From assembly GCA_002347095.1 (NCBI GenBank), contig DDWZ01000016.1:124001-188000 (forward strand): a DNA stretch of 64,000 nucleotides, read 5' to 3'. The position numbers and the translations under genes are program-made. This document shows positions 26,135-35,011 of this stretch, one piece after another (the first letter of the stretch is position 1; each line of letters begins with the position of its first letter). The stretch is from Desulfobulbaceae bacterium UBA2273 (GTDB lineage: Bacteria; Desulfobacterota; Desulfobulbia; Desulfobulbales; Desulfurivibrionaceae). The notes under the pieces were generated by a model that made no database searches, was not told where the DNA came from, and saw nothing but the letters and a program-made list of their open reading frames with translations.

Positions 26135-26178
26135 GCACGTTTTCACACCTAAATAATTTTACTTAAATGGAGGAAGGC

Positions 26179-27441
26179 ATGACAGACGAACGCAGCGCAC
26201 CCGCAGGTGCTGTACTTGTCGTTGGCGGTGGCATAAGCGGGCTTACGGCCGCCTTGGAAGCCGCTGAAGTCGGAAAAGATGTTTTTCTGATCGAGAGAAA
26301 TCCGTACCTGGGTGGCCGGGTTGCGCAGTTGAATCAATACTTCCCGAAGCTCTGTCCGCCGAGTTGCGGACTGGAGATCAACTTTCAGCGCGTCAAAAGC
26401 AATCGTCGGGTCCGGGTCTACACCATGACCGAGGTCAAGAGCGTGTCCGGCGGTCCTGGCAATTACCAGGTTACCCTGGAGAGTAAGCCCCGTTTCATCA
26501 ACAACAACTGCACCGCTTGCGGCGCCTGCGCCGATGCCTGTCCCGACGAGCGGGACAATGATTTCAACTTCGGCATGGACAAGAGCAAGGCAGTGTACAA
26601 GCCCCACGACATGGCTTTCCCCATGAAGTATGTGCTTGACAAGAGCGCCTGCAGTGCAGCCGGGTTGCAGGCAGTTAAGGATGCCTGCAAGTATGACGCG
26701 GTTGATCTTGATATGGCAGCCAAGGAATTCACCGTCGACGTAAGCGCCATTGTCTGGGCTACGGGCTGGAATCCCTATGATCCGACCAAGATGACTAACC
26801 TTAAGTACGATTCCAGCAACGCCATCATCACCAACATGATGATGGAGCGTCTGGCCGCACCCAACGGTCCCACCGGTGGCAAGATTCTCCGTCCCGGCGA
26901 CAACAAGGAGCCCGCAAGCTTTGCCTTTGTACAGTGTGCCGGTTCTCGCGATGAAAATCATCTGGAGTACTGCTCCTACATCTGCTGCATGGCTTCCATG
27001 AAGCACATCAACTACATCCGCGAGCAGTATCCCACCGCCAAGATCACGGTTTTCTACATCGATCTCCGGACTCCCGGCAAGTACGAGAAGTTCCGCGAAA
27101 AGCTGATGGCTGACGCGAATATCACCTGGGTAAAGGGCAAGGTTGCGGATATTGTTGCCGAAGCCGACGGCTCCGTGACCCTGGTTGCTGAAAATGCCGT
27201 GACTGGTGAAAAGGTCAAGGAAACGGTCGATCTGGCCATCCTGGCCACCGGCATGGAGCCTGCGGCCAAGGCCCAGGCTGCAGCGCTTGGACTTTCAGTT
27301 GACAGCAATGGATTTATTCTGGCCGATGCGAATGGCGGGATGGTGTCCGCCGGTTGCGCCAAAAAGGCAGCCGACGTCGTAACCTGTGCCCAGAGTGCAA
27401 CGGCAGCAGCCATGAAAGCTATTCAAGCGTCCAGGAGGTAA
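26179..27441 (+). CDS. qmoA: Quinone-interacting membrane-bound oxidoreductase subunit QmoA
   Basis: Soluble HdrA-like flavoprotein of the Qmo complex, which is thought to deliver electrons from menaquinol to AprBA. 420 residues: FAD motif VLVVGGGISGLTAALEAAEV near the N-terminus, RNPYLGGRVAQLNQYFPKLC with PPSCG, a 4Fe-4S-like CTACGACADACPDE, then FVQCAGSRDENHLEYCSYIC. ATG 26179 is preferred because GGAGG lies 5 bases upstream of it; an earlier in-frame ATG at 26167 overlaps that SD. qmoB starts 5 bases after the stop. Confidence 0.96.
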   Translation: MTDERSAPAGAVLVVGGGISGLTAALEAAEVGKDVFLIERNPYLGGRVAQLNQYFPKLCPPSCGLEINFQRVKSNRRVRVYTMTEVKSVSGGPGNYQVTLESKPRFINNNCTACGACADACPDERDNDFNFGMDKSKAVYKPHDMAFPMKYVLDKSACSAAGLQAVKDACKYDAVDLDMAAKEFTVDVSAIVWATGWNPYDPTKMTNLKYDSSNAIITNMMMERLAAPNGPTGGKILRPGDNKEPASFAFVQCAGSRDENHLEYCSYICCMASMKHINYIREQYPTAKITVFYIDLRTPGKYEKFREKLMADANITWVKGKVADIVAEADGSVTLVAENAVTGEKVKETVDLAILATGMEPAAKAQAAALGLSVDSNGFILADANGGMVSAGCAKKAADVVTCAQSATAAAMKAIQASRR

Positions 27442-27446
27442 GGTAA

Positions 27447-29705
27447 ATGGATAAGAAATACGGTGCATATATCTGCACAGGTTGTGGTATAGGAGATGCC
27501 CTCGACGTTGCGGCGCTGACAAAGGCGGCAAGCGAGAACGGCATGGAGGCCAAGACCCACGAGGCGCTTTGCAGCAAGGCCGGTCGTGAGTTGATTGAAA
27601 ATGACATCACCAACGACGGCGTGAACACCATCGTTGTCTGCGCCTGTTCCCCCCGGGTCATGAAGGACGAGTTCAATTTCGGCGACGACAAGTACGTTAC
27701 CCGCGCCAATTTGCGCGAAGGTGCTGCTTGGTGTGCCGAGGAAGTCTCCGAAAAACGCAGCGCCGAGAAAGTGAAGGAGTTCGCCACTGAAAAGGGGCAG
27801 GACTATGTGCGCATGGCTTGTGTTCAGGCGAAGAAAGGTGACGTGCCTGATCCGTTCAAGTTGGAGAGCATCAACAAGAAGATCCTGGTCATGGGTGGCG
27901 GTATTGCCGGCATGACCGCGGCCATGGAAGCAGCCAAGGCCGGGTATGCGGTGACGATCATTGAAGCCCAGGATAAGTTGGGCGGCAAGGCCCTTGGCTG
28001 GCGGAAGCAGTTCCCCACCGCCGCGCCGTGGACCGATCTGGAAGAGCCCACGGTGCAGGCCATGGTTGATGCTGTTCAGGCCGAGGCTGGGATCACGGTC
28101 AAGGCTTCCACGGAAGTTGCTCGTATCGCCGGTGCTCCGGGTGCCTACAAGGTAACCCTCAAGGCTGCTGGCACCAAGAGCGAGTGGGATGCCCCGAAAA
28201 AAGTTGGCGTTGACGAGCAGGACAAAATCTCCAAGGGCGAGATGGAAGATCCCAACGCTGGTCTGCAGCCCTATATGAGTGCGGATGCCGCGGCCGAGGA
28301 TTTCGGCGCGGTTGTTCTGGCCACGGGTTGGAATCCGGCGGATGTTTCCGAGTATGCCCATCTTGGCTATGGCAAGCTGAAAGGCGTGGTCACCAACGCC
28401 GAATTTGAAAAATTGGCCAAGACCGGCAAGGTTCCGGCCAATGTCGCCTTTGTTCAGAGCCCCGGCGGCGCAGAGCATGATCAGGATTTCCCGTACTGCA
28501 ACTCGGTTACCAGCATGGTTGCCCTGAAGCAGGCCCGTTATGTCCGCGAGGACAATGCCGCAGGCAAGGCGTATGTTTTGTACCAGCACATGCGTACCCC
28601 CGGCAACATGGAGATGTTTTACAAGGGCGCCCAGAACGACGACGGCATCTTCATGACCAAGGCCACCGTGACCCAGGTTGAAGAAGCCGGCAACGGTCTG
28701 GCTGTGCACCTGAAAGATACCCTGCTCAACGAGGATGTTACCCTGAACGTGGATATGGTTGTTCTGGCCGCGGGCATGGTTCCCACCACCTCCGACAAGC
28801 CGACCATCAATCTTGCCTATCGTCAGGGCCCGGCTTTCCTTGATCTGGAGCTGTTCGACGGGTATGCCGATTCGCACTTCATCTGCTTTCCGTACGAAAC
28901 CCGCCGGACCGGCGTGTATGCCTGTGGCGGCGTGCGCAAGGCCATGAACATGGAAGAAACCATTGACGACGCCTGCGGCGCAGCGCTCAAGGCGATTCAG
29001 TCCATCGAATCCGCGGATCGCGGCGTGGCTGTGCATCCCCGCTCCAACGACGGCACCTATCCGGAGTTCTTCTTTCAGCGTTGCACCCAGTGCAAACGGT
29101 GCACGGAAGAATGTCCGTTCGGCGCCCTTGACGATGACGAGAAGGGAACTCCCAAGCCTAACCCCACCCGGTGCCGCCGTTGCGGAACCTGTATGGGCGC
29201 TTGTCCCGAGCGGATCATCGGCTTCAAGAACTACAACATCGACCAGGTCGGTTCCATGGTCAAGAGCATTGAAGTTCCCGACGACGATGAGGACAAGTTG
29301 CGCGTCATCGTTTTTGCCTGTGAAAATGACGCCTACCCGGCTCTGGACATGGCGGCCATGCGTAAGCTTCCGCAGAACGCCCTCATCCGGGTCGTTTCTG
29401 TCCGTTGCCTTGGCTCGGTGAACATGGCCTGGATCAAGGATGCGCTTTCCGCCGGTATGGATGGGGCGCTTCTCCTGGGCTGTAAGTTCGGTGACGACTA
29501 CCAGTGCCATTTTGTTAAGGGCAGTGAGTTGGCGGACAAACGTATGGCCAACATCGGCGAAACCCTGGGCAGCCTCGGGCTTGAGCCGGAGCGTTGCGCG
29601 GTGCGGCAGATTGCCATTAACGAGTACAATAAGGTCGATGCAATCATCAACGAGTTTGTTGAAGCGATCGTCGATCTCGGCCCGAACCCCTTCAAGGGTT
29701 TTTAA
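27447..29705 (+). CDS. qmoB: Quinone-interacting membrane-bound oxidoreductase subunit QmoB
   Basis: 752 residues. The N-terminal part carries an HdrA-like cysteine region (YICTGCGIGD, VVCACSPRVM) and the FAD motif VMGGGIAGMTAAMEAAKAGY. Two 4Fe-4S motifs follow near residue 555 (CTQCKRCTEECPFGAL, CRRCGTCMGACPERII). The C-terminal about 130 residues form an MvhD/FlpD-like iron-sulfur domain (VFACENDAYPALDM, VRCLGSVNMAWIKDAL, LLGCKFGDDYQC), the fusion typical of QmoB. Together with QmoA it forms the soluble arm of the complex, with electron bifurcation or confurcation proposed for the family. Confidence 0.97.
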   Translation: MDKKYGAYICTGCGIGDALDVAALTKAASENGMEAKTHEALCSKAGRELIENDITNDGVNTIVVCACSPRVMKDEFNFGDDKYVTRANLREGAAWCAEEVSEKRSAEKVKEFATEKGQDYVRMACVQAKKGDVPDPFKLESINKKILVMGGGIAGMTAAMEAAKAGYAVTIIEAQDKLGGKALGWRKQFPTAAPWTDLEEPTVQAMVDAVQAEAGITVKASTEVARIAGAPGAYKVTLKAAGTKSEWDAPKKVGVDEQDKISKGEMEDPNAGLQPYMSADAAAEDFGAVVLATGWNPADVSEYAHLGYGKLKGVVTNAEFEKLAKTGKVPANVAFVQSPGGAEHDQDFPYCNSVTSMVALKQARYVREDNAAGKAYVLYQHMRTPGNMEMFYKGAQNDDGIFMTKATVTQVEEAGNGLAVHLKDTLLNEDVTLNVDMVVLAAGMVPTTSDKPTINLAYRQGPAFLDLELFDGYADSHFICFPYETRRTGVYACGGVRKAMNMEETIDDACGAALKAIQSIESADRGVAVHPRSNDGTYPEFFFQRCTQCKRCTEECPFGALDDDEKGTPKPNPTRCRRCGTCMGACPERIIGFKNYNIDQVGSMVKSIEVPDDDEDKLRVIVFACENDAYPALDMAAMRKLPQNALIRVVSVRCLGSVNMAWIKDALSAGMDGALLLGCKFGDDYQCHFVKGSELADKRMANIGETLGSLGLEPERCAVRQIAINEYNKVDAIINEFVEAIVDLGPNPFKGF

Positions 29706-29728
29706 AGGCCGGTTTGTCAGGAAAAACC

Positions 29729-29794
29729 TCGTTCAGCAGGCCAAATCGGTCTGCTGAACGATTGATTTTCGGGAAGGGATGCGCTTTGGCGCAT
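29729..29794 (+). promoter_or_regulatory. Two hairpins in the qmoB-qmoC spacer
   Basis: An 11-bp perfect stem (TCGTTCAGCAG at 29729-29739 with CTGCTGAACGA at 29751-29761) is followed by a TTGATTTTC stretch. A second stem with a 4-base loop follows, ATGCGC-TTTG-GCGCAT (29779-29794). The 144-base gap contrasts with the 5-base gap between qmoA and qmoB. It may act as an attenuator or an mRNA-stability boundary. Confidence 0.5.
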
Positions 29795-29849
29795 GAGTCA
29801 TGGGTCAGTGCGAGCTGACATTTTGAGGGAGAAATACTGGAGGCGTATC

Positions 29850-31064
29850 ATGGCTGAAGGAATGAGGGTTGAACCTGATTTAGAGTTTATAAAGTACGTG
29901 AAGAATGCCGGCGGAGACACCTTGAAGAAGTGCTATCAATGTGCCACCTGTTCGGTTGTCTGTCCGCTGTCCAGCGATACCAAGCCCTTCCCCAGAAAGG
30001 AAATGATCTGGGCGCAGTGGGGCTTGAAGGACAAGCTGGTTGCCGACCCCGATATTATGCTTTGCCATCAGTGCGGCGACTGTACCGCCTATTGTCCCCG
30101 CGGCGCCAAGCCCGGTGATGTTCTCGGAGCAATCCGGGCCTATGCCTATACGTACTATGGTTTTCCTTCCGGCCTTGCCAAGCTGGTGAGCAAGGGCAGC
30201 AACCTGCCGCTCATTATCGCTCTGCCTGCCTTGGTAATTCTGGCGGTGTGGTGGTTGTCCGGCGGCATGTCCCTGCCCGCGGCCGACGCCATTGATTTTG
30301 GCATGTTTTTTGATTCCCACAAAGATCATCCGACCCTTATCGGTGGGCTGACCCTGAATGTTTTGCTCATTGACGCCATTTTTGTTCCGGCCCTCGGCTT
30401 TGCGATTTTCGCGGCCTACAAGGGGGTTTCGAACATGTGGAACAACATGGCTGCCAATCTGCCGGTGAAGAGCGAGTTCCGTCCTTCCGCCCTGCAGTTT
30501 GTCTCCCAGTTCCTGGTGCCCTCGCTCAAGGAAATCCTTGCCCACAAACGGTTCAAGGAATGCGGAGCGAATCATAACCGGGTCAATGGGCATCTGCCCC
30601 TGCTCTTGTCCTTTATCGGACTGTTCATCGTTACCACCTATGGCATGATCCGCAAGGATATCCTTGGGATGTTCATTGAAGGGATGCATGGACCGATTCC
30701 CCTTGCCGATCCCTTCAAGCTGCTGGCCAATATCAGCGCCATCGCCTTGATTGTCGGGGTGGGGATTCTTTGGATGAACCGCGCCCACATGGAAGAGGAA
30801 AACAATACTACCCCGACATTCTATGATTGGTTTTTGATCGTCAAGATCATGACCGTCGGCATAACCGGTCTTTCCGCGGAATTGGCCCGGTTGATCGGGA
30901 TTCCCGTGTTGGCGTATCTTTTCTACTACATGCATCTGGTGTCTGTCTTGATGCTGTTCTTGTACATGCCGTATTCCAAATTTGCCCATATGGTATATAG
31001 GACGTTTGCCATGGCTTTTGAGAAATACCGCGAGAGTGCGTTTGCCAAGAACATCGAAGATTAA
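29850..31064 (+). CDS. qmoC: Quinone-interacting membrane-bound oxidoreductase subunit QmoC
   Basis: Membrane subunit of Qmo, a fusion of an HdrC-like ferredoxin domain and an HdrE-like heme b membrane domain. 404 residues. Two 4Fe-4S motifs lie within the first about 100 residues (CYQCATCSVVCP and CHQCGDCTAYCPRG), followed by about six hydrophobic helices with candidate heme-ligand histidines, ending in the YMHLVSVLMLFLYMPYSKFAH region. The ATG at 29850 has GGAGG 6 bases before it; an upstream in-frame ATG at 29793 lacks a better SD. Confidence 0.96.
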   Translation: MAEGMRVEPDLEFIKYVKNAGGDTLKKCYQCATCSVVCPLSSDTKPFPRKEMIWAQWGLKDKLVADPDIMLCHQCGDCTAYCPRGAKPGDVLGAIRAYAYTYYGFPSGLAKLVSKGSNLPLIIALPALVILAVWWLSGGMSLPAADAIDFGMFFDSHKDHPTLIGGLTLNVLLIDAIFVPALGFAIFAAYKGVSNMWNNMAANLPVKSEFRPSALQFVSQFLVPSLKEILAHKRFKECGANHNRVNGHLPLLLSFIGLFIVTTYGMIRKDILGMFIEGMHGPIPLADPFKLLANISAIALIVGVGILWMNRAHMEEENNTTPTFYDWFLIVKIMTVGITGLSAELARLIGIPVLAYLFYYMHLVSVLMLFLYMPYSKFAHMVYRTFAMAFEKYRESAFAKNIED

Positions 31065-31080
31065 GCAAATCGTAGTATCC

Positions 31081-31121
31081 AATCAGGCGCTCTTTCTCTG
31101 GACGGAGCGCCTGATTGTTTT
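31081..31121 (+). terminator. Rho-independent terminator after qmoC
   Basis: AATCAGGCGCTC (31081-31092) pairs perfectly with GAGCGCCTGATT (31105-31116), followed by GTTTT. It closes the sulfur-metabolism block before the tRNA-tuf operon. Confidence 0.88.
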
Positions 31122-31157
31122 CGCCTCTGTGAATGTCTGCGCCGGTTAAAAAATAAG

Positions 31158-31186
31158 TTGATATTTCGGAATGAAGCGATTAGTAT
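31158..31186 (+). promoter_or_regulatory. Promoter of the tRNA-tuf operon
   Basis: TTGATA (31158-31163), 17-base spacer, TAGTAT (31181-31186), followed by a GC-rich discriminator TGCCCG. GC-rich discriminators are typical of stringently controlled stable-RNA promoters. It lies about 15 bases before the first tRNA. Confidence 0.6.
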
Positions 31187-31201
31187 TGCCCGTCTTATCA
31201 A

Positions 31202-31277
31202 GCTGGCGTAGCTCAATTGGTAGAGCAGCTGATTTGTAATCAGCAGGTTGCGGGTTCGAGTCCCATCGCCAGCTCCA
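31202..31277 (+). tRNA. tRNA-Thr (TGT)
   Basis: 76-base cloverleaf with acceptor GCTGGCG / CGCCAGC, D-arm GCTC/GAGC, anticodon stem GCTGA/TCAGC around loop TTTGTAA (anticodon TGT at 31235-31237), T-arm with GTTCGAG, and encoded CCA. First of four tRNAs upstream of tuf, the same order (Thr, Tyr, Gly, Thr) as upstream of tufB in E. coli. Confidence 0.97.
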
Positions 31278-31347
31278 CTTATGTGAAGCGGGCGATGGTT
31301 TGATATAGCGAGTAACCGGTCGCGCTTGCGCGGCCTTGTGGTTTTGT

Positions 31348-31432
31348 GGAGGGGTTCCCGAGTGGCTAAAGGGAACAGACTGTAAATCTGTCGGCAATGC
31401 CTTCGGAGGTTCGAATCCTCCCCCCTCCACCA
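31348..31432 (+). tRNA. tRNA-Tyr (GTA)
   Basis: 85-base class II tRNA with acceptor GGAGGGG / CCCCTCC, anticodon loop CTGTAAA (GTA), a long variable arm (GGCAATGCCTTC region), T-loop GTTCGAA and encoded CCA. It sits 70 bases after tRNA-Thr. Confidence 0.96.
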
Positions 31433-31517
31433 TTGAAATCATGGTGGGAACGCGGCAAAAAAGTAAAGCGGTTGCCGTCATATTCCTGCTTTTTCATCTG
31501 GTTGCTGATACGGGAAA

Positions 31518-31593
31518 GCGGGAATAGCTCAATTGGTAGAGCATCAGCCTTCCAAGCTGAGGGTTGCGGGTTCGAGACCCGTTTCCCGCTCCA
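31518..31593 (+). tRNA. tRNA-Gly (TCC)
   Basis: 76-base cloverleaf with acceptor GCGGGAA / TTCCCGC, anticodon stem TCAGC/GCTGA around loop CTTCCAA (TCC), T-loop GTTCGAG and encoded CCA. Confidence 0.97.
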
Positions 31594-31666
31594 GTTATGG
31601 CGCAATTACCTGGCTCAGCGATAGGGTGAGCAAACTGGCTTCTTTTTTTGTTTGGACTGTTTGGTT

Positions 31667-31742
<76 letters not shown>

Positions 31743-31811
31743 TTTATTTGGTAGCTTCAAGCATTATTAGGTTGGGAAGTTAAGCGCAACCGTTGAGAAA
31801 TCCGGGCTGAG

Positions 31812-33013
31812 GAGGAAAGGACATGGCAAAAGAGAAATTTGAACGCAAGAAACCGCATGTAAATATTGGGACGATCGGCCACATCGACCATGGCAAGACC
31901 ACCCTGACCTCGGCCATTACCCGGGTATTGGCGACCAAGGGCTTCGCCAAGGCCACCGCGTTTGACCAGATCGACAAGGCTCCGGAAGAAAAGGAGCGTG
32001 GTATCACCATTGCGACCGCCCATGTGGAATACGAATCCAACAAGCGCCATTACGCCCACGTTGACTGCCCCGGGCATGCGGATTACATCAAGAATATGAT
32101 TACCGGTGCGGCGCAGATGGACGGCGCCATCCTGGTTGTTGCCGCCACGGACGGCCCCATGCCGCAGACCCGTGAGCACATCCTGCTTGCTCGTCAGGTA
32201 GGTGTTCCCTCGGTTGTGGTCTTCATGAACAAGTGCGACATGGTTGATGATCCCGAGCTCCTGGAGCTGGTGGACATGGAGCTGCGCGAGCTGCTCTCCA
32301 AATACAATTTTCCCGGCGACGACACCCCGATCATCCAGGGGAGCGCCCTGAAGGCTCTTGAGAATCCTGAAGACGAGGCTGCGGCCAAATGCATCTGGGA
32401 TCTGATGGATGCTTGCGACAGCTTTATTCCCGAGCCTGCCCGTGATATCGACAAGCCTTTCTTGATGCCGGTGGAAGATGTCTTCTCCATCTCCGGTCGT
32501 GGCACGGTAGCCACCGGTCGTATCGAGCGCGGCAAGGTGAAGGTTGGCGAGGAAATCGAGGTAATCGGTATCCGCGATACCGCCAAGACCACGGTCACCG
32601 GGGTTGAGATGTTCCGCAAGCTCCTTGATGAGGGCATGGCCGGCGATAACGTTGGCGTGCTGCTGCGCGGCTTGAAGCGTGAGGATATCGAGCGCGGTCA
32701 GGTATTGGCCAAGCCGGGTTCCATTACCCCGCACACGAAGTTCATGGCCGAGGCCTACATCCTGTCCAAGGATGAGGGTGGCCGTCATACGCCGTTTTTC
32801 AACGGGTATCGCCCGCAGTTCTACTTCCGGACCACGGACGTGACCGGGGTTGTGAACCTGCAAGAGGGTGTAGAGATGGTAATGCCTGGAGACAACGTGA
32901 CCATAGAAGCGAAGTTGATTACCCCGATCGCCATGGAAGAAGGTCTGCGTTTCGCGATTCGCGAAGGCGGCCGTACCGTGGGCGCCGGTGTTATCAATAA
33001 AATTATCGAATAA
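31812..33013 (+). repeat. Duplicated tuf sequence, copy 1 (with 48669-49870)
   Basis: About 1.2 kb direct repeat. Similarity starts at the shared GAGGAAAGGAC ribosome binding site and ends exactly at the stop codon. Differences are synonymous (for example aatatgattacc against aacatgatcacc). The sharp ends at gene boundaries suggest ongoing gene conversion. Confidence 0.95.
31823..33013 (+). CDS. tuf: Elongation factor Tu (copy 1)
   Basis: GTPase that brings aminoacyl-tRNA to the ribosomal A site. 396 residues with [10 protein letters not shown] (P-loop), [14 protein letters not shown] (switch I), DCPGHADY (G3), NKCD (G4) and a SALKALE segment (G5), then domains II and III ending [22 protein letters not shown] precedes the ATG. 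The protein is the same as that of the second copy at 48680-49870; the genes differ only at scattered synonymous sites. Gene order tRNAs-tuf-rpmG-tRNA-Trp-secE-nusG is widely conserved. Confidence 0.99.
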   Translation: MAKEKFERKKPHVNIGTIGHIDHGKTTLTSAITRVLATKGFAKATAFDQIDKAPEEKERGITIATAHVEYESNKRHYAHVDCPGHADYIKNMITGAAQMDGAILVVAATDGPMPQTREHILLARQVGVPSVVVFMNKCDMVDDPELLELVDMELRELLSKYNFPGDDTPIIQGSALKALENPEDEAAAKCIWDLMDACDSFIPEPARDIDKPFLMPVEDVFSISGRGTVATGRIERGKVKVGEEIEVIGIRDTAKTTVTGVEMFRKLLDEGMAGDNVGVLLRGLKREDIERGQVLAKPGSITPHTKFMAEAYILSKDEGGRHTPFFNGYRPQFYFRTTDVTGVVNLQEGVEMVMPGDNVTIEAKLITPIAMEEGLRFAIREGGRTVGAGVINKIIE

Positions 33014-33052
33014 TCGCCAGCACGGTTGCGACTGCAAAAAAAAGGAAGCTAG

Positions 33053-33202
33053 ATGCGAGACATAATTACATTGGGTTGTCAGACCTGCAAGAGACGGAAT
33101 TACACCACGACCAAGAACAAGCGGTCTACTCCGAGCAAGCTGGAGTTTAAGAAATTCTGCCCTTTTTGCAGATCGCATACCCTGCACAAGGAAACGAAAT
33201 AG
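33053..33202 (+). CDS. rpmG: 50S ribosomal protein L33 (zinc-binding form)
   Basis: 49 residues starting [17 protein letters not shown]. Cys9, Cys12, Cys36 and Cys39 form the C+ zinc ribbon of one L33 type. AAAGGAAG precedes the ATG at 33053. It lies between tuf and tRNA-Trp, the standard position ahead of secE. Confidence 0.96.
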   Translation: MRDIITLGCQTCKRRNYTTTKNKRSTPSKLEFKKFCPFCRSHTLHKETK

Positions 33203-33207
33203 TTTTT

Positions 33208-33283
33208 AGGCCAGTAGCTCTAATGGTAGAGCATCGGACTCCAAATCCGAGGGCTGGGGGTTCGAGTCCCTCCTGGCCTGCCA
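33208..33283 (+). tRNA. tRNA-Trp (CCA)
   Basis: 76-base cloverleaf with acceptor AGGCCAG / CTGGCCT, anticodon stem TCGGA/TCCGA around loop CTCCAAA (CCA), T-loop GTTCGAG and encoded CCA. It begins six bases after the rpmG stop. Confidence 0.97.
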
Positions 33284-33303
33284 GAGACTTGAGATTGTGA
33301 TTG

Positions 33304-33335
33304 CTTCGCCCTTTTTCCGCTTTGAGGGGGCGAAG
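33304..33335 (+). other. Hairpin between tRNA-Trp and secE
   Basis: CTTCGCCC (33304-33311) pairs with GGGCGAAG (33328-33335) over a 16-base loop, followed by TAGTTATTT. It could be a weak terminator or a processing structure between the tRNA and secE. Confidence 0.4.
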
Positions 33336-33427
33336 TAGTTATTTGGATAATCGGCGCATGGTCCTGGCCGACCTCCACCCCCATCGTGTGTAAGAACGAT
33401 CAGCCTGTGCAGGAAGAGACGATCATT

Positions 33428-33688
33428 ATGGCAAGTAAGGAAGACCGATTGGCCAAAAGCAAAAAAGCAGTTGGCAATGAACCAGAGCAGGAATCCGTAT
33501 TCCGGCCGGGTCGGGTTAAGGAATTTGCCACCGAAGTGAAAAATGAATTCGGCAAGATCGTTTGGCCGGCCAAAAAACAGACTGTTGGCACTACGGCGGT
33601 AGTTGTAGTACTGGTGATGATCATCTCCTTTTATTTGGGGGCTGTTGATCTGCTGCTGGGGAAAATAATCGGTTATGTTTTGCGGTAG
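33428..33688 (+). CDS. secE: Preprotein translocase subunit SecE
   Basis: Essential subunit of the SecYEG channel. 86 residues: a charged N-terminal part, the amphipathic SecE signature VKNEFGKIVWPAKKQTVGTT, and one C-terminal TM helix (about 58-80). This is the single-TM form found outside gammaproteobacteria. The ATG at 33428 (MASKEDRL) is preferred over one at 33386, since the extra 14 residues look unconserved. Confidence 0.95.
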   Translation: MASKEDRLAKSKKAVGNEPEQESVFRPGRVKEFATEVKNEFGKIVWPAKKQTVGTTAVVVVLVMIISFYLGAVDLLLGKIIGYVLR

Positions 33689-33721
33689 GAAACCAGCGTA
33701 AGCCGGGAGAGAGACAGCATT

Positions 33722-34252
33722 ATGGCACGTCACTGGTATATTGTTCATACATACTCCGGCTTTGAAGAGCAGGTGAAAACCAGCATGCTTGAGCGCGTTA
33801 AAAACGCGGGTCAGGAAGAGATGTTTGGGGAAGTTCTGGTCCCCACCGAGCAAGTTGTCGAGATGGTGAAGGGTGCACGGAAAACCTCATCCCGTAAATT
33901 TTTCCCGGGATACATCCTGGTAAATGTCGATCTCAATGATGAGACCTGGCATACGGTTCGTGATACCCCGAAGGTCACAGGTTTTGTCGGCAACGACATG
34001 AGTCCGGTGCCGCTATCCGATGAAGAGGCCATGAAGATTATCGGCCGCATCAAGGATGGCGCTCTCAAGCCGAAGCCAAAGGTTTCTTTCGAGTTCGGCG
34101 ATGTGGTTCGGGTTATTGATGGCCCATTCACCAATTTTCAAGGGGTGGTGGACGAGGTTTTCCCAGACAAAGGTCGGGTTCGGGTAATGGTTTCCATCTT
34201 CGGCAGGGAAACACCGGTGGAACTGGAATATATTCAGGTGAGTAAAGGCTGA
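33722..34252 (+). CDS. nusG: Transcription termination/antitermination factor NusG
   Basis: Binds RNA polymerase and couples it to Rho or the ribosome. 176 residues: NGN domain (HWYIVHTYSGFEEQVKTSM through FFPGYILVNVDLNDETWH) and a C-terminal KOW domain (FEFGDVVRVIDGPFTNFQG). It has no extra insert domain. GGGAGAG precedes the ATG by about 10 bases. Confidence 0.98.
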   Translation: MARHWYIVHTYSGFEEQVKTSMLERVKNAGQEEMFGEVLVPTEQVVEMVKGARKTSSRKFFPGYILVNVDLNDETWHTVRDTPKVTGFVGNDMSPVPLSDEEAMKIIGRIKDGALKPKPKVSFEFGDVVRVIDGPFTNFQGVVDEVFPDKGRVRVMVSIFGRETPVELEYIQVSKG

Positions 34253-34496
34253 TTCTGTTTTTTGCAATTTTGAAAAGAATTGCGCATCATATAGAGGTTG
34301 TTTGTTCCGCTAAGCCGTTATGTGGAAAAAATCGTAAAATTGTAAGATCGTGATCGGCAGAAGTGGCCGTAACGAATTGAGTTGCAATGGAATGGTTGTT
34401 TCGTAACGGCCACTAAATTTATGATGTCGGGCTGACTGGGTTTCTGTTGCAGAGAAACGAGCAGGAAACGGTTTCCGATATGTGGGAGTTCCAGCG
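34253..34496 (+). promoter_or_regulatory. rplK leader with two hairpins
   Basis: 244 bases without a gene. An 8-bp stem with a GAAA loop lies at 34264-34283. A larger stem pairs 34362-34376 with 34400-34414 (15 positions, one A-A mismatch, 23-base loop) and is followed by AAATTTATG. This may be an attenuator or RNase III site for the rplKA operon. Binding by L1 is possible, but no L1 target motif was confirmed. Confidence 0.5.
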
Positions 34497-34922
34497 ATGG
34501 CTAAGAAGATTGAAGGATACATAAAGTTACAGATTCCCGCCGGCAAAGCGAATCCGTCCCCCCCTGTCGGCCCGGCCCTTGGCCAGCGCGGCGTCAACAT
34601 CATGGAGTTTTGCAAGGCGTTCAATGCGAAAACCCAGGCAGAGGGCGATACGGTAATTCCCGTTGTGATCACCGTCTATGCTGACCGGTCATTTACCTTT
34701 GTCACCAAGACTCCTCCCGCCTCAACCCTGCTTTTCAAGGCATGCAATCTGGGCAAGGGATCAAGCAACCCCAAGAAGGATCGTGTGGCCAAGATCACCC
34801 GCGATAAGATCAAAGAGATTGCCGAGAGAAAACTTCCCGATCTGAATGCGTACGATATCGACGCCGCAATGCGGATTATCGAAGGAACTGCAAGGAGCTG
34901 CGGAATTACAATCGTTGATTGA
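34497..34922 (+). CDS. rplK: 50S ribosomal protein L11
   Basis: 141 residues, the usual size. It starts [20 protein letters not shown], then [23 protein letters not shown], and ends in the rRNA-binding domain with GTARSCGI. It forms the GTPase-associated centre with L10-L7/L12. ATG 34497 is chosen over the in-frame 34482 because GGGAG is well placed and the family begins MAKK. Confidence 0.98.
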   Translation: MAKKIEGYIKLQIPAGKANPSPPVGPALGQRGVNIMEFCKAFNAKTQAEGDTVIPVVITVYADRSFTFVTKTPPASTLLFKACNLGKGSSNPKKDRVAKITRDKIKEIAERKLPDLNAYDIDAAMRIIEGTARSCGITIVD

Positions 34923-35011
34923 TCGTGATTTCGGCTTTTTTAAAATAGATGTATTAATGGGTTAACCGTAGCACTTCTGATGTGGGAAGGCTTGAATGTT
35001 TGGAGATCGCC

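Noticed and set aside
27423..29510. 695-codon minus-strand frame
   Set aside because: Antisense to qmoB, which has clear FAD and iron-sulfur motifs; the minus frame shows only composition-driven residues.
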